A DNA stretch of 64,000 nucleotides. It comes from Citrobacter sp. 18056. Its GTDB lineage: Bacteria > Pseudomonadota > Gammaproteobacteria > Enterobacterales > Enterobacteriaceae. The notes beneath the pieces were generated by a model. That model made no database searches and was not told where the DNA came from. It worked only from the letters and a program-made list of their open reading frames with translations. A program made the translations under genes and the position numbers. Each line of letters starts with the position of its first letter. Position 1 is the stretch's first letter. Where the stretch lies: assembly GCA_902706235.1 (NCBI GenBank), contig CACSJR010000009.1, forward strand, positions 1-64,000, in the 5' to 3' direction. This document shows positions 22,003 to 32,938 of the stretch, piece by piece.

Positions 22003-22778
22003 TCGTGCGTCGTAAATCCGTACTGTTTAAAGATGGCCGCTGCTTGCGGGCCTTTCAGATAATCGTAGAAAGCGTTTACCGTGGCGTTGTTATGCCCGTC
22101 GGTGATGGCAATCGGGTATTCCACTTTTTTATGGGAGTCTTCGGGGAAGGTTCCGACAACTTTAACACCTTTACTGGCTACGGCATCAGAACCGTAAACG
22201 ATGCCCAGCGGCGCTTCGTTACGTTCCACCAGCGCCAGTGCACCGCGCACGTCTTCGGCCGGAGCCAGCTTCGGTGACAGGGTATCCCATGCGCCAAGTT
22301 TGGTCAGCGCTTCTTTGGCGTAGATGCCCGCCGGAACGTGGTCCGGATCGCCTACTGCCATACGGCCGCCTTTCAGCAAGCTGGTCCAGTTGGTTTTCGC
22401 ATCAATGGTGAATTCGCCCTGCTCGCTGGCTTTCGGCGCGACAACCACCAGGCTGTTGCCGAGCAGCGTTTTACGGGTCGCCGTATCAATGGCTTTTTTC
22501 TCTACCGCGTAATCCATCCACTTCTGGTCAGCAGAAATAAACAGGTCGGCTGGCGCACCCGCTTCTATCTGGCGCGCCAGGGTCGATGAGGAAGCAAAAG
22601 AAGAGACGACATCGATGTTCTTCTCTTTTTTATATTCTTTAGCAATGTCCTGCATCGCGTTAGTAAGCGAGGCTGCTGCGAAAACCGTAATTTTGCCTGT
22701 TTCTGCCGCCGCAGCGTGACCCACAACCGCAAGGGATAATGTCGCTCCGGCAAAAAGGCGTAACCATGTACGTTCCAT
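21999..22778 (-). CDS. modA: Periplasmic molybdate-binding protein ModA (259 aa)
   Basis: A signal peptide (MERTWLRLFAGATLSLAVVG then HAAAAE) leads into the mature start ITVFAAASLTNAM, the usual anion-binding N-terminus with the Ser used for molybdate coordination. SSFASSSTLARQIEAGAPAD is the second binding-loop region. First gene of modABC; a ModE box lies 20 bases upstream, so it should be repressed when molybdate is plentiful. Confidence 0.97.
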   Translation of the reverse strand: MERTWLRLFAGATLSLAVVGHAAAAETGKITVFAAASLTNAMQDIAKEYKKEKNIDVVSSFASSSTLARQIEAGAPADLFISADQKWMDYAVEKKAIDTATRKTLLGNSLVVVAPKASEQGEFTIDAKTNWTSLLKGGRMAVGDPDHVPAGIYAKEALTKLGAWDTLSPKLAPAEDVRGALALVERNEAPLGIVYGSDAVASKGVKVVGTFPEDSHKKVEYPIAITDGHNNATVNAFYDYLKGPQAAAIFKQYGFTTHE

Positions 22779-22797
22779 CTGTGACTCCTGTGAGTGT

Positions 22798-22821
22798 CGT
22801 TATGTACGCAACAATATAACG
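22798..22821 (-). promoter_or_regulatory. ModE operator at the modA promoter
   Basis: On the minus strand CGTTATATTG and ACATAACG are separated by a TTGCGT-type centre, closely matching the ModE box upstream of E. coli modA. Molybdate-loaded ModE (gene at 23225) binds here and blocks modABC. Confidence 0.85.
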
Positions 22822-22913
22822 ATAACAGTAGGGTTTTCCCAGCGCAAAGTGGTGGTTATTCTGAGGTACTATCGGCAGTAAGAAGAGGAACTTAAATGAG
22901 AAGAGAGAATAAA

Positions 22914-22942
22914 AAAACGCCCGGCGGTGCCGGGCGTCTCGA
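22914..22942 (-). terminator. acrZ terminator
   Basis: On the minus strand ACGCCCGGC-ACC-GCCGGGCGT followed by TTTTTTT, directly after the acrZ stop. Confidence 0.85.
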
Positions 22943-22944
22943 AA

Positions 22945-24013
<1,069 letters not shown>

Positions 24014-24079
24014 TGGCTTGACTTTAGCTTCCAGAAGACGTATCCCTGATAAAAATCGCTGCAATAAACGGGATACACA

Positions 24080-25549
24080 ATGTCATCATTGCAAATTTCG
24101 CAAGGCACGTTTCGTCTTAGCGATACTAAAACGCTCTCCATTGAGAATTTAACGCTGCGCTCGGGCGAGTCCTGGGCGTTTGTCGGCAGCAACGGCAGCG
24201 GAAAATCTGCGCTGGCGCGGGCGCTGTCGGGCGAACTGACGCTGCTGTCCGGTGGGCGTGAAAGCGAATTCACCCGAACCACTCGCCTCTCATTCGAACA
24301 GCTGCAAAAACTGGTCAGTGACGAATGGCAACGCAACAATACCGATTTGCTCAGCCCTGGCGAAGATGATACTGGCCGCACTGCCGCAGAAATCATTCAG
24401 GAAGACGTGAAAGACGCAGCGCGCTGCCAGACGCTCGCCAGTCGTTTTGGCATTAGCGGCTTACTGGAATGCCGCTTTAAATACCTTTCCACCGGTGAAA
24501 CCCGCAAAACGCTGCTGTGCCAGGCGCTGATGAGCAACCCCGATTTGCTGATCCTCGACGAACCGTTTGATGGGCTGGACGTGGCTTCGCGTCAGGCGCT
24601 GGCGGAATTGCTGGCGACGCTGCATCACGACGGCATCACCCTGGTGCTGGTGCTGAACCGCTTCGATGAGATCCCTGATTTCGTGCAGTTTGCGGGCGTT
24701 CTCGCTGACTGTACGCTGCTGGAAACCGGCACCAAAAAGGCGCTGCTAGAGCAGGCGCTGATCGCCCAACTGGCGCACAGCGAAAAGCTGACCGGCATTG
24801 CGCTGCCAGAACCCGATGCACCGTCTGCACGCCTTTCGCTTCCGGAAGATGAGCCGCGAATTGTGCTCAATCACGGCAGTGTGTCGTATAACGACAAACC
24901 CATCATCGACGACCTGAGCTGGACGGTAAATGCCGGTGAGCACTGGCAAATTGTCGGCCCGAACGGCGCCGGGAAATCGACTCTTTTAAGTCTGGTCACC
25001 GGCGATCACCCGCAGGGCTACAGCAATGATTTAACGCTGTTTGGCCGTCGGCGCGGCAGTGGGGAAACCATTTGGGACATCAAAAAACATATCGGTTATG
25101 TCAGCAGCAGCCTGCATCTTGATTACCGCGTCAGCACTAACGTGCGTAACGTGATTCTCTCTGGTTTTTTTGATTCCATTGGGATTTATCAGGCGGTATC
25201 TGACAAGCAGCACAAGCTGGCTCAGGGCTGGCTGGACATTCTGGGTATCGACAACCGCACCGCTGATGCACCCTTCCACAGTCTGTCGTGGGGACAACAA
25301 CGGCTGGCTCTGATCGTTCGCGCACTGGTGAAGCACCCCACCCTGCTAATCCTGGATGAACCGCTTCAGGGACTGGACCCGCTCAATCGCCAGTTAGTAC
25401 GGCGCTTTATCGACGTATTAATTGGTGAAGGCAAAACCCAGCTGCTGTTCGTGTCACACCACGCTGAAGACGCGCCGGACTGCATTACGCATCGTCTGGA
25501 ATTTGTGTCACAGGCGGAAGGCTACGGCTACGCCGTCGGTCCTTTGTAA
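24080..25549 (+). CDS. modF: ModF, tandem ABC ATPase of the mod locus (489 aa)
   Basis: Two ABC domains in one chain: the first with GSNGSGKSAL (about 39-48), signature LSTGETRK and DLLILDEP; the second with GPNGAGKSTL (about 294-303), signature LSWGQQRL and LLILDEP. There are no membrane helices. E. coli ModF is 490 residues. The family resembles PhrA/soluble ABC proteins and its exact role in molybdenum metabolism remains unsettled. Co-transcribed with modE. Confidence 0.95.
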   Translation: MSSLQISQGTFRLSDTKTLSIENLTLRSGESWAFVGSNGSGKSALARALSGELTLLSGGRESEFTRTTRLSFEQLQKLVSDEWQRNNTDLLSPGEDDTGRTAAEIIQEDVKDAARCQTLASRFGISGLLECRFKYLSTGETRKTLLCQALMSNPDLLILDEPFDGLDVASRQALAELLATLHHDGITLVLVLNRFDEIPDFVQFAGVLADCTLLETGTKKALLEQALIAQLAHSEKLTGIALPEPDAPSARLSLPEDEPRIVLNHGSVSYNDKPIIDDLSWTVNAGEHWQIVGPNGAGKSTLLSLVTGDHPQGYSNDLTLFGRRRGSGETIWDIKKHIGYVSSSLHLDYRVSTNVRNVILSGFFDSIGIYQAVSDKQHKLAQGWLDILGIDNRTADAPFHSLSWGQQRLALIVRALVKHPTLLILDEPLQGLDPLNRQLVRRFIDVLIGEGKTQLLFVSHHAEDAPDCITHRLEFVSQAEGYGYAVGPL

Positions 25550-25564
25550 CCCTTACGCCCACAT

Positions 25565-25588
25565 CGGGAGCCTCGCGCTCCCGTTTTT
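25565..25588 (+). terminator. modEF terminator
   Basis: CGGGAGC-CTCGC-GCTCCCG followed by TTTTT, 15 bases after the modF stop. Confidence 0.85.
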
Positions 25589-25666
25589 CGGATAAAGAGT
25601 ATCCCTCCTTCGTACCTGCCTTGATTTATAATGCAAAACGTTCGGCATTCAGGATGGAAACTGGCA

Positions 25667-25682
25667 GTGTAAACGATTCCAC
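25667..25682 (+). promoter_or_regulatory. External gal operator (OE)
   Basis: GTGTAAACGATTCCAC matches the E. coli galOE bound by GalR and GalS. With the internal operator at 25780 it allows the repressor-mediated DNA loop of the gal operon. Confidence 0.92.
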
Positions 25683-25687
25683 TAATC

Positions 25688-25728
25688 TATTCCATGTCAC
25701 ACTTTTCGCATCTCTGTTATGCTAGTCT
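25688..25728 (+). promoter_or_regulatory. gal promoter region with CRP site
   Basis: The CRP-site region ATTCCATGTCACACTTTTCG is like E. coli, as is the P2-type -10 TATGCT at 25718-25723. At the place where E. coli galP1 has its -10 TATGGT, this sequence has TAGTCT (25723-25728), so the CRP-activated P1 start may be weaker or shifted here. Confidence 0.8.
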
Positions 25729-25760
25729 TATTACATACCATAAGCCTGATGGAGCGAAAA

Positions 25761-26777
25761 ATGAGAGTACTGGTTACGGGTGGTAGCGGTTACATAGGCA
25801 GCCATACTTGCGTGCAATTACTGAAACAAGGCCACGACGTCATCATTCTGGATAACCTCTGTAACAGTAAGCGCAGCGTGTTACCGGTGATTGAACGCCT
25901 GGCAGGCAAACAGGCCGTTTTCATAGAAGGCGATATTCGCAACGAAGCGCTGATGACCGAAGTATTGCATGACCACGCGATTGACACCGTTATCCATTTC
26001 GCCGGGCTGAAAGCCGTGGGCGAGTCCGTCGAGAAGCCGCTGGAATACTACGATAATAACGTTAACGGAACCCTGCGTTTAATCGCCGCCATGCGCGCCG
26101 CAAACGTTAAAAATTTCATTTTCAGCTCTTCTGCCACCGTCTACGGCGACCAGCCAAAAATCCCATACGTTGAAAGTTTCCCGACCGGCACCCCACAAAG
26201 TCCTTACGGCAAAAGCAAACTGATGGTTGAACAAATCCTGACCGACCTGCAAAAAGCGCAGCCGGAATGGAGCATTGCGCTGCTTCGCTACTTCAACCCG
26301 GTTGGTGCGCACCCGTCAGGTGACATGGGTGAAGACCCTCAGGGCATCCCGAATAACCTGATGCCGTATATCGCGCAGGTCGCCGTGGGTCGTCGCGAAT
26401 CGCTGGCTATTTTCGGTAACGACTACCCGACCGAAGACGGTACCGGCGTGCGTGACTATATCCACGTGATGGACCTGGCCGATGGCCACGTTGCCGCAAT
26501 GGAAAAACTGGCTGAAAAACCGGGCGTACACATTTACAACCTCGGTGCTGGCGTCGGCAGCAGCGTGCTGGACGTGGTTAACGCCTTCAGCAAAGCCTGC
26601 GGTAAACCGGTTAATCATCACTTCGCCCCGCGTCGCGATGGCGATCTCCCGGCCTATTGGGCCGATGCGAGCAAAGCTGACCGCGAACTCGGCTGGCATG
26701 TTACCCGTACTCTCGACGAAATGGCGCAGGATACCTGGCACTGGCAATCGCGTCATCCGCAGGGTTACACCGACTAA
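25761..26777 (+). CDS. galE: UDP-glucose 4-epimerase GalE (338 aa)
   Basis: GalE interconverts UDP-galactose and UDP-glucose with bound NAD. The Rossmann motif GGSGYIGS is at residues 7-14, the catalytic Ser in SSSATVYG at about 121-128 and the Tyr-x-x-x-Lys pair in SPYGKSK at about 147-153. The start at 25761 equals the E. coli protein, with GGAG upstream; the frame opens 14 codons earlier inside the promoter. First gene of galETKM. Confidence 0.98.
   Translation: MRVLVTGGSGYIGSHTCVQLLKQGHDVIILDNLCNSKRSVLPVIERLAGKQAVFIEGDIRNEALMTEVLHDHAIDTVIHFAGLKAVGESVEKPLEYYDNNVNGTLRLIAAMRAANVKNFIFSSSATVYGDQPKIPYVESFPTGTPQSPYGKSKLMVEQILTDLQKAQPEWSIALLRYFNPVGAHPSGDMGEDPQGIPNNLMPYIAQVAVGRRESLAIFGNDYPTEDGTGVRDYIHVMDLADGHVAAMEKLAEKPGVHIYNLGAGVGSSVLDVVNAFSKACGKPVNHHFAPRRDGDLPAYWADASKADRELGWHVTRTLDEMAQDTWHWQSRHPQGYTD
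25780..25795 (+). promoter_or_regulatory. Internal gal operator (OI) inside galE
   Basis: GTGGTAGCGGTTACAT is identical to the E. coli galOI within the first codons of galE. Confidence 0.93.
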
Positions 26778-26786
26778 GGACCTGTC

Positions 26787-27833
26787 ATGACGCAATTTAA
26801 CCCCGTCGATCATCCGCACCGCCGTTTTAACCCGTTAACCGGGCAGTGGATCCTCGTCTCTCCGCACCGCGCAAAGCGTCCCTGGCAGGGGGCGCAAGAA
26901 ACGCCTGCCAAACAAACACTGCCGAAACACGATCCTGACTGTTTCCTGTGTCCAGGCAATACCCGCGTCACTGGCGATACCAACCCGCAGTACACTGGTA
27001 CTTACGTGTTTACCAACGACTTTGCCGCGCTGATGACCAATACGCCAGACGCGCCGCAAAACGTCGACCCGCTGATGCGCAGTGAAAGCGCTCGCGGCAC
27101 CAGTCGCGTGATTTGCTTCTCACCCGATCACAGCAAAACGCTGCCTGAACTGAGCGTCAGCGCGCTGGAAGAAGTGGTACAAACCTGGCAACAGCAGACA
27201 GCGGAGTTGGGTCAGCAGTATCCGTGGGTGCAGGTTTTTGAGAATAAAGGCGCGGCGATGGGCTGCTCCAACCCGCATCCGCACGGTCAGGTTTGGGCTA
27301 ACAGTTTCTTACCGAACGAAGCCGAGCGAGAAGACCGACTGCAAAAGGCCTATCTCGACGAGCAGGGTTCGCCGATGCTGGTCGACTATGCGCAGCGTGA
27401 ACTGGCCGATGGTAGCCGCACCGTGGTGGAAACGGAACACTGGCTGGCGGTCGTTCCCTACTGGGCAGCCTGGCCGTTTGAAACGTTGCTGCTGCCAAAA
27501 GCGCGCGTGCTGCGTATTACCGATTTAACCGATGCTCAACGCAGTGATTTGGCGTTAGCGTTGAAAAAACTGACCAGCCGTTACGACAACCTGTTTCAGT
27601 GTTCCTTCCCTTACTCGATGGGCTGGCACGGCGCGCCGTTCAATGGCGAAGATAATTCTCATTGGCAGCTCCACGCCCATTTCTATCCGCCGCTCCTGCG
27701 CTCGGCCACCGTGCGCAAATTCATGGTCGGCTATGAAATGCTGGCAGAAACCCAGCGCGACCTGACGGCAGAACAAGCCGCCGAACGTCTGCGCGCCGTC
27801 AGTGACGTCCACTATCGCGAATCAGGAGTATAA
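26787..27833 (+). CDS. galT: Galactose-1-phosphate uridylyltransferase GalT (348 aa)
   Basis: GalT transfers UMP from UDP-glucose to galactose-1-phosphate in the Leloir pathway. The active-site HPHGQVW (nucleophilic His about 166) follows MGCSNPH; zinc ligands are expected at CFLCPGN (about 52-58) and later His residues. Length 348 as in E. coli. Nine bases after galE, five before galK. Confidence 0.98.
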   Translation: MTQFNPVDHPHRRFNPLTGQWILVSPHRAKRPWQGAQETPAKQTLPKHDPDCFLCPGNTRVTGDTNPQYTGTYVFTNDFAALMTNTPDAPQNVDPLMRSESARGTSRVICFSPDHSKTLPELSVSALEEVVQTWQQQTAELGQQYPWVQVFENKGAAMGCSNPHPHGQVWANSFLPNEAEREDRLQKAYLDEQGSPMLVDYAQRELADGSRTVVETEHWLAVVPYWAAWPFETLLLPKARVLRITDLTDAQRSDLALALKKLTSRYDNLFQCSFPYSMGWHGAPFNGEDNSHWQLHAHFYPPLLRSATVRKFMVGYEMLAETQRDLTAEQAAERLRAVSDVHYRESGV

Positions 27834-27838
27834 AAATA

Positions 27839-28987
27839 ATGAGTCTGAAAGAGAAAACCCTGTCCCTGTTTGCTGAGAAATTTGGCTACCCTGCCAACCA
27901 TACGATTCAGGCGCCTGGCCGCGTGAACCTGATCGGCGAACACACCGACTACAACGATGGTTTCGTGCTGCCCTGCGCCATTGATTACCAGACGGTGATC
28001 AGCTGCTCGCCGCGTGAAGACAGAACCGTGCGTGTCATCGCAGCCGATTACGAAAACCAGACCGACGAATTCTCGCTTGATGCGCCAATCATCAGCCACG
28101 ATACCCAGCAGTGGTCCAACTACGTGCGCGGCGTGGTGAAACATCTGCAAAAGCGTAACCGCAATTTCGGCGGCGTCGATATGGTCATCAGCGGCGACGT
28201 GCCACAGGGCGCGGGCTTGAGCTCTTCTGCCTCGCTTGAAGTGGCGGTCGGTACTGTTTTCCAGCAGTTGTATCATCTGCCGCTCGACGGCGCGCAAATT
28301 GCGCTGAACGGCCAGGAAGCGGAGAACCAGTTTGTTGGCTGTAACTGCGGCATTATGGATCAGCTGATTTCTGCGCTGGGCAAGAAAGACCACGCGCTGC
28401 TGCTGGACTGCCGTTCGCTCGGTACCAAAGCCGTGTCGATGCCGAAAGGCGCGGCGGTTATCATCATTAACAGTAACTTCAAGCGCACCCTGGTCGGCAG
28501 CGAGTACAACACCCGCCGCGAACAGTGTGAAACCGGCGCCCGCTTCTTCCAGCAGCCCGCTTTACGCGATGTGTCGCTGGAAAAATTCAACGCCGTGGCG
28601 CATGAGCTGGACCCTATCGTTGCCAAACGCGTGCGTCACGTATTGACCGAAAACGCCCGTACGGTTGAAGCCGCGTCAGCGCTGGAGAAAGGCGACCTGA
28701 AACGCATGGGCGAACTGATGGCAGAATCACACGCGTCAATGCGCGATGATTTTGAAATCACCGTTCCACAGATTGATACGCTGGTCGAGATTGTGAAAGC
28801 CACCATCGGCGATCAGGGCGGCGTGCGAATGACCGGCGGCGGTTTTGGCGGCTGCATCGTGGCGCTGGTACCAGAAGCGCTGGTGCCGACAGTGAAAGAG
28901 GCTGTCGCTAAGCAATATGAAGCGAAAACCGGCATCAAAGAAACCTTCTACGTCTGCAAAGCATCACAAGGAGCGGGCCAGTGCTAA
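27839..28987 (+). CDS. galK: Galactokinase GalK (382 aa)
   Basis: A GHMP-family kinase that phosphorylates galactose with ATP. The galactokinase signature [15 protein letters not shown] is at about 27-41, the phosphate-binding GAGLSSSAS at about 124-132 and the third motif [11 protein letters not shown] near 335-345. Its last codons overlap the galM start by seven bases. Confidence 0.98.
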   Translation: MSLKEKTLSLFAEKFGYPANHTIQAPGRVNLIGEHTDYNDGFVLPCAIDYQTVISCSPREDRTVRVIAADYENQTDEFSLDAPIISHDTQQWSNYVRGVVKHLQKRNRNFGGVDMVISGDVPQGAGLSSSASLEVAVGTVFQQLYHLPLDGAQIALNGQEAENQFVGCNCGIMDQLISALGKKDHALLLDCRSLGTKAVSMPKGAAVIIINSNFKRTLVGSEYNTRREQCETGARFFQQPALRDVSLEKFNAVAHELDPIVAKRVRHVLTENARTVEAASALEKGDLKRMGELMAESHASMRDDFEITVPQIDTLVEIVKATIGDQGGVRMTGGGFGGCIVALVPEALVPTVKEAVAKQYEAKTGIKETFYVCKASQGAGQC

Positions 28988-30021
28988 AAGAAATTCCCAC
29001 TCTGGCGCCAGATGGCCTGCCCTTCCGCCTGCTGACCCTGCGCAATAGCGCGGGGATGGTCGTGACATTAATGGACTGGGGCGCAACGCTGCTGTCCGCG
29101 CGCATTCCGATGCAGGACAGTTCGGTACGCGAAGCTCTTCTCGGCTGCGCCAGCCCGGAACAGTATCCGCAGCAGGCGGCGTTTTTGGGTGCGTCGATTG
29201 GTCGTTACGCCAACCGCATCGCCGACAGCCGTTTTACCCTCACCGGCACGACCTATGAACTGGCCCCAAGCCAGGGCCCGAACCAGCTGCACGGTGGCCC
29301 GGAAGGGTTTGATAAGCGTCGCTGGCAGGTTGTGAATCAGAATGATGAATCAGTGTTGTTTGCGCTGGAATCTGCCGATGGTGACCAGGGTTTCCCAGGA
29401 AATCTTAGCGCCACAGCGCATTACCGTCTGACCGAAGACAACCGTATTGCCATTGAATACCGTGCCACGGTGGATAAAGCCTGCCCGGTAAACCTGACCA
29501 ACCACGTCTATTTCAACCTTGATGGCGGTCAGAGCGACGTGCGCAAACATAAGCTGCACATTGCGGCTGAGGCGTATCTGCCGGTAGATAACATGGGTAT
29601 TCCGCGCACTGGCCTGAAAGACGTGGCGCAAACCAGCTTCGATTTCCGCCAGCCCAAAATCATTGCCAGCGAGTTCCTGAGCGATGACGATCAGCGTCAG
29701 ATGAAAGGCTACGACCATGCCTTTTTACTCTCGACCCAGGGCGAACTGTCGCAGGCCGCCGCGACCGTCTGGTCTGCGGATGAAAAGCTGCAGCTGAAAG
29801 TCTACACCACCGCGCCGGCGCTACAGTTCTACACCGGTAATTATCTCGGCGGCACACTGTCGCGCGAAACCGAGCCGTATGCCGACTGGCAAGGGCTGGC
29901 GCTCGAAAGCGAATGTCTGCCTGACAGCCCAAATCACCCGGAATTCCCACAGCCGGACTGCGTGCTGCTGCCGGGGGAAGAATACGTCAGCATCACCGAA
30001 TACCAGTTTACCTCGTTGTAA
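28981..30021 (+). CDS. galM: Aldose 1-epimerase (mutarotase) GalM (346 aa)
   Basis: GalM converts beta- to alpha-galactose, the GalK substrate. Catalytic residues are visible: His in [15 protein letters not shown] (about 104), His in NHVYFNL (about 175) and Glu in [14 protein letters not shown] (about 309). The start is GTG at 28981, overlapping the galK stop, which implies translational coupling. Last gene of the operon. Confidence 0.97.
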   Translation: MLKEIPTLAPDGLPFRLLTLRNSAGMVVTLMDWGATLLSARIPMQDSSVREALLGCASPEQYPQQAAFLGASIGRYANRIADSRFTLTGTTYELAPSQGPNQLHGGPEGFDKRRWQVVNQNDESVLFALESADGDQGFPGNLSATAHYRLTEDNRIAIEYRATVDKACPVNLTNHVYFNLDGGQSDVRKHKLHIAAEAYLPVDNMGIPRTGLKDVAQTSFDFRQPKIIASEFLSDDDQRQMKGYDHAFLLSTQGELSQAAATVWSADEKLQLKVYTTAPALQFYTGNYLGGTLSRETEPYADWQGLALESECLPDSPNHPEFPQPDCVLLPGEEYVSITEYQFTSL

Positions 30022-30026
30022 TCTCT

Positions 30027-30052
30027 GCCCTCCGTCAGGAGGGCTTTTTTTT
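30027..30052 (+). terminator. gal operon terminator
   Basis: GCCCTCC-GTCA-GGAGGGC followed by eight T's, six bases after the galM stop. Confidence 0.92.
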
Positions 30053-30183
30053 CGCCAGATTGCTGAAAGTAGCGCCAGTCAACGACAAAAAGACAACGTC
30101 CAATTCACAAGCCGCTTACACTACGTCGCTATTTTCGCTATGGTTAAGGATAAGCGTTGCCGTCCGTCGCGAGGCGGCAATAT

Positions 30184-30202
30184 AATGAGAATTGTTATCA
30201 TT
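30184..30202 (+). promoter_or_regulatory. Fur-type box upstream of gpmA
   Basis: AATGAGAATTGTTATCATT fits the 19-base Fur consensus at most positions and ends 23 bases before the gpmA start codon. Iron control of gpmA has been described in E. coli. Confidence 0.75.
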
Positions 30203-30225
30203 CAATCTAGTTCAGGAGTATCGGT

Positions 30226-30978
30226 ATGGCTGTAACTAAGCTTGTGCTTGTTCGCCACGGCGAAAGCCAGTGGAATAATGAAAACCGCTTCACCGGTTGG
30301 TATGACGTTGATCTGTCTGAGAAAGGCGTTGGCGAAGCGAAAGCAGCAGGGAAACTGTTGAAGGACGAAGGCTTCAGCTTTGATTTTGCTTACACCTCTG
30401 TGCTGAAACGTGCCATCCACACCCTGTGGAACGTACTGGACGAACTGGATCAGGCCTGGCTGCCGGTTGAGAAATCCTGGAAACTGAACGAGCGTCACTA
30501 CGGCGCGTTGCAGGGTCTGAACAAAGCAGAAACCGCTGAAAAATACGGTGATGAGCAGGTTAAGCAGTGGCGTCGTGGTTTTGCCATTACCCCGCCAGAA
30601 CTGACCAAAGATGACGAGCGCTACCCGGGCCACGATCCGCGCTACGCGCAGCTGACCGACAAAGAGCTGCCGGTAACAGAAAGCCTGGCGCTGACTATCG
30701 ACAGGGTTGTGCCTTACTGGAACGAAACCATTCTGCCACGCCTGAAAAGCGGCGAGCGCGTGATCATCGCCGCTCACGGTAACTCCCTGCGTGCGCTGGT
30801 GAAATACCTGGACCACATGGGTGAAGACGAAATTCTCGAACTGAACATCCCAACTGGCGTACCGCTGGTGTATGAGTTCGACGAAAACTTCAAGCCTATC
30901 AAACACTACTATCTGGGTAACGCTGACGAAATCGCAGCTAAAGCAGCTGCCGTTGCCAACCAGGGTAAAGCGAAGTAA
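30226..30978 (+). CDS. gpmA: Phosphoglycerate mutase, 2,3-BPG-dependent, GpmA (250 aa)
   Basis: This glycolytic enzyme interconverts 3- and 2-phosphoglycerate. The phosphohistidine motif [10 protein letters not shown] is at about 8-17, with the second His in [12 protein letters not shown] at about 185. Length 250 as in E. coli. A single-gene unit between a Fur-type box and a strong terminator. Confidence 0.98.
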   Translation: MAVTKLVLVRHGESQWNNENRFTGWYDVDLSEKGVGEAKAAGKLLKDEGFSFDFAYTSVLKRAIHTLWNVLDELDQAWLPVEKSWKLNERHYGALQGLNKAETAEKYGDEQVKQWRRGFAITPPELTKDDERYPGHDPRYAQLTDKELPVTESLALTIDRVVPYWNETILPRLKSGERVIIAAHGNSLRALVKYLDHMGEDEILELNIPTGVPLVYEFDENFKPIKHYYLGNADEIAAKAAAVANQGKAK

Positions 30979-30994
30979 GTTTTCGCCAGACATA

Positions 30995-31024
30995 AAAAAA
31001 GCGTGGAGCATTCCACGCTTTTTT
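30995..31024. terminator. Bidirectional terminator between gpmA and aroG
   Basis: AAAAAAGCGTGGA-GCAT-TCCACGCTTTTTT is symmetrical, with T-runs in both directions. gpmA (plus) and aroG (minus) converge on it. Confidence 0.9.
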
Positions 31025-31070
31025 ATTGCCCGCTATTCAGCAAATCCGCCCGTTTTACCGGGCGTTGAGC

Positions 31071-32123
31071 TTAACCGCGACGCGCTTTAACGGCGTTAGC
31101 CAGCTGGCGCAGAACCGCGTCGGTGTCGTCCCAGCCAATGCAGGCATCAGTGATGCTTTTGCCGTAGGTCAGCGGCTCACCGCCTTCCAGATTCTGATTA
31201 CCTTCCACCAGATGGCTTTCAATCATCACGCCGACAATCGCTTTCTCGCCGGAAGCAATCTGACCCGAAACGTCGGTCGCTACGTCCATCTGCTTTTTGA
31301 ATTGCTTGCTGGAGTTGGCGTGACTGAAATCGATCATCACCTGAGATGGCAGGCCTGCTTTCTGCAGCCCTTCTTTGACCATTGCCACGTGATGCGCGCT
31401 GTAGTTTGGTTCTTTACCACCGCGCAGGATGATGTGGCAGTCGCCATTCCCACTGGTGTTCACAATCGCCGAATGGCCCCATTTAGTGACCGACAGGAAA
31501 CAGTGCGGCGCACCGGCAGCGTTGATCGCGTCAATCGCCACTTTGATGGTGCCATCAGTACCATTCTTGAAGCCAACCGGGCAAGAAAGACCGGAAGCCA
31601 GCTCACGGTGAACCTGAGATTCCGTTGTGCGCGCGCCGATTGCGCCCCAGCTCATCAGGTCAGCCATGTACTGCGGGGTAATCATGTCGAGGAACTCGCC
31701 CGCCGCTGGCAAACCGCTGTCGTTGATTTCCAGCAGCAGCTTACGCGCAATACGCAGGCCGTCATTGATCTGGAAGCTGTTGTCCATGTGCGGATCGTTA
31801 ATCAGCCCTTTCCAGCCCACGGTGGTACGCGGCTTCTCGAAATAGACGCGCATGACGATTTCCAGCTCGCCTTTCAGCTCATCGCGCAGCGTGAGCAGAC
31901 GGTTCGCGTATTCCTTCGCTGCCACAGGATCGTGAATCGAGCACGGACCAATCACCACCAACAGGCGATCGTCGTTACCTTTGAGGATCTTGTGGATCGC
32001 TTTACGCGCGTGAGAAACCGTGTTGGCCGCATTTTCAGTGGCAGGGAATTTCTCAAGGAGCGCTACAGGAGGTAATAACTCATTGATCTCTTTAATGCGT
32101 AAGTCGTCGTTCTGATAATTCAT
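31071..32123 (-). CDS. aroG: DAHP synthase, phenylalanine-sensitive, AroG (350 aa)
   Basis: AroG condenses phosphoenolpyruvate and erythrose-4-phosphate, the first step of aromatic amino-acid synthesis, and is feedback-inhibited by phenylalanine. Typical segments are LLVVIGPCSIHDP (about 53-65), RTTESQVHRELASGLSCP (about 165-182) and DFSHANSSK (about 266-274, metal site). Same length as E. coli AroG. The Phe-sensitive isozyme call rests on overall sequence and on gpmA/ybgS synteny. Confidence 0.97.
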   Translation of the reverse strand: MNYQNDDLRIKEINELLPPVALLEKFPATENAANTVSHARKAIHKILKGNDDRLLVVIGPCSIHDPVAAKEYANRLLTLRDELKGELEIVMRVYFEKPRTTVGWKGLINDPHMDNSFQINDGLRIARKLLLEINDSGLPAAGEFLDMITPQYMADLMSWGAIGARTTESQVHRELASGLSCPVGFKNGTDGTIKVAIDAINAAGAPHCFLSVTKWGHSAIVNTSGNGDCHIILRGGKEPNYSAHHVAMVKEGLQKAGLPSQVMIDFSHANSSKQFKKQMDVATDVSGQIASGEKAIVGVMIESHLVEGNQNLEGGEPLTYGKSITDACIGWDDTDAVLRQLANAVKARRG

Positions 32124-32193
32124 GATCTTTCCAGCGTTGCCATACTTATATAATTGAGTGCAATGCCTTCAATCTAACTTGTCGGCCTGAAAG

Positions 32194-32211
32194 TGTAAAC
32201 GGGCTTTTACA
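32194..32211 (-). promoter_or_regulatory. TyrR box upstream of aroG
   Basis: TGTAAACGGGCTTTTACA matches the TGTAAA-N6-TTTACA consensus of the TyrR regulator, 71 bases above the aroG start. The remaining stretch up to ybgS holds the palindrome TACACTTTTTAAGTGTA at 32280-32296 and otherwise no gene. Confidence 0.88.
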
Positions 32212-32441
32212 CTCGAGCAGGATAATTCCTGGAATTCCCCTAAAAAACACCAGAAAGTAGCGATAAGTGAGATCTCCGCTACACTTTTTAAGTGTAAATG
32301 CTGAGATTTAAATCTTTAACGGGATTCCAGACTGACATAAATCAGTATTGCGGAATCTTTAGCCATGTCGCGACGCGCACAGGCAGTTATGCACTGTTGG
32401 AAGAAGTTATCCGACCTAACGACCATAACAGGAGCATCCCC

Positions 32442-32819
32442 ATGAAAAACAATACACTGGCAACGATTTTCCTGACAGCAACCCTTTCGATGATAAGCGG
32501 GGCGGCTTTCGCTGCCGACAGCGCTTCCGATAACAACGGCCAGGCGAATTCTGCGGCCGATGCGGGTCAGATGGCACCCGATGCCCATCAGAATATTGCG
32601 CCAAATGGTGTCGATAACAGCAATGTGAACACGCAGTCCAGCGGCACGATGTTGCACCCGAACGGATCCAGCAGTGATGCGCAGCACATGAGCAAAGATG
32701 AGATCCACAAAAACTCGATGTGTAAAGACGGTAAATGCCCGGATATCAACAAGAAAGTTGAAACCGGTGACGGCATGAACAACGATGTGAATACCAAAAC
32801 CGATGGTACTACGCAGTAA
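32442..32819 (+). CDS. ybgS: YbgS, small secreted protein of unknown function (125 aa)
   Basis: A signal peptide ([20 protein letters not shown] then AAFAAD) is followed by a low-complexity hydrophilic chain rich in Asn, Asp, Ser and Gln ([17 protein letters not shown]) with two cysteines near the C-terminus ([10 protein letters not shown]). The start at 32442 matches E. coli YbgS (126 residues) and has GGAG upstream; the longer frame is not protein-like. It is described in E. coli as a homeobox-like/unknown periplasmic protein; no function can be read from the sequence. Confidence 0.9.
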   Translation: MKNNTLATIFLTATLSMISGAAFAADSASDNNGQANSAADAGQMAPDAHQNIAPNGVDNSNVNTQSSGTMLHPNGSSSDAQHMSKDEIHKNSMCKDGKCPDINKKVETGDGMNNDVNTKTDGTTQ

Positions 32820-32840
32820 TCCCCGTTCCGCCCTTCCCCA

Positions 32841-32866
32841 AAAGGAGAGCCTTGCTCTCCTTTTTT
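32841..32866 (+). terminator. ybgS terminator
   Basis: AAAGGAGAGC-CTT-GCTCTCCTTTTTT, 22 bases after the ybgS stop. Confidence 0.9.
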
Positions 32867-32938
32867 ATTTGTATGCGAAATGGCTAAATATCTGTAATCA
32901 TGTCATGCACTAACACTTAAATTTGGCAGGATTTGTGT

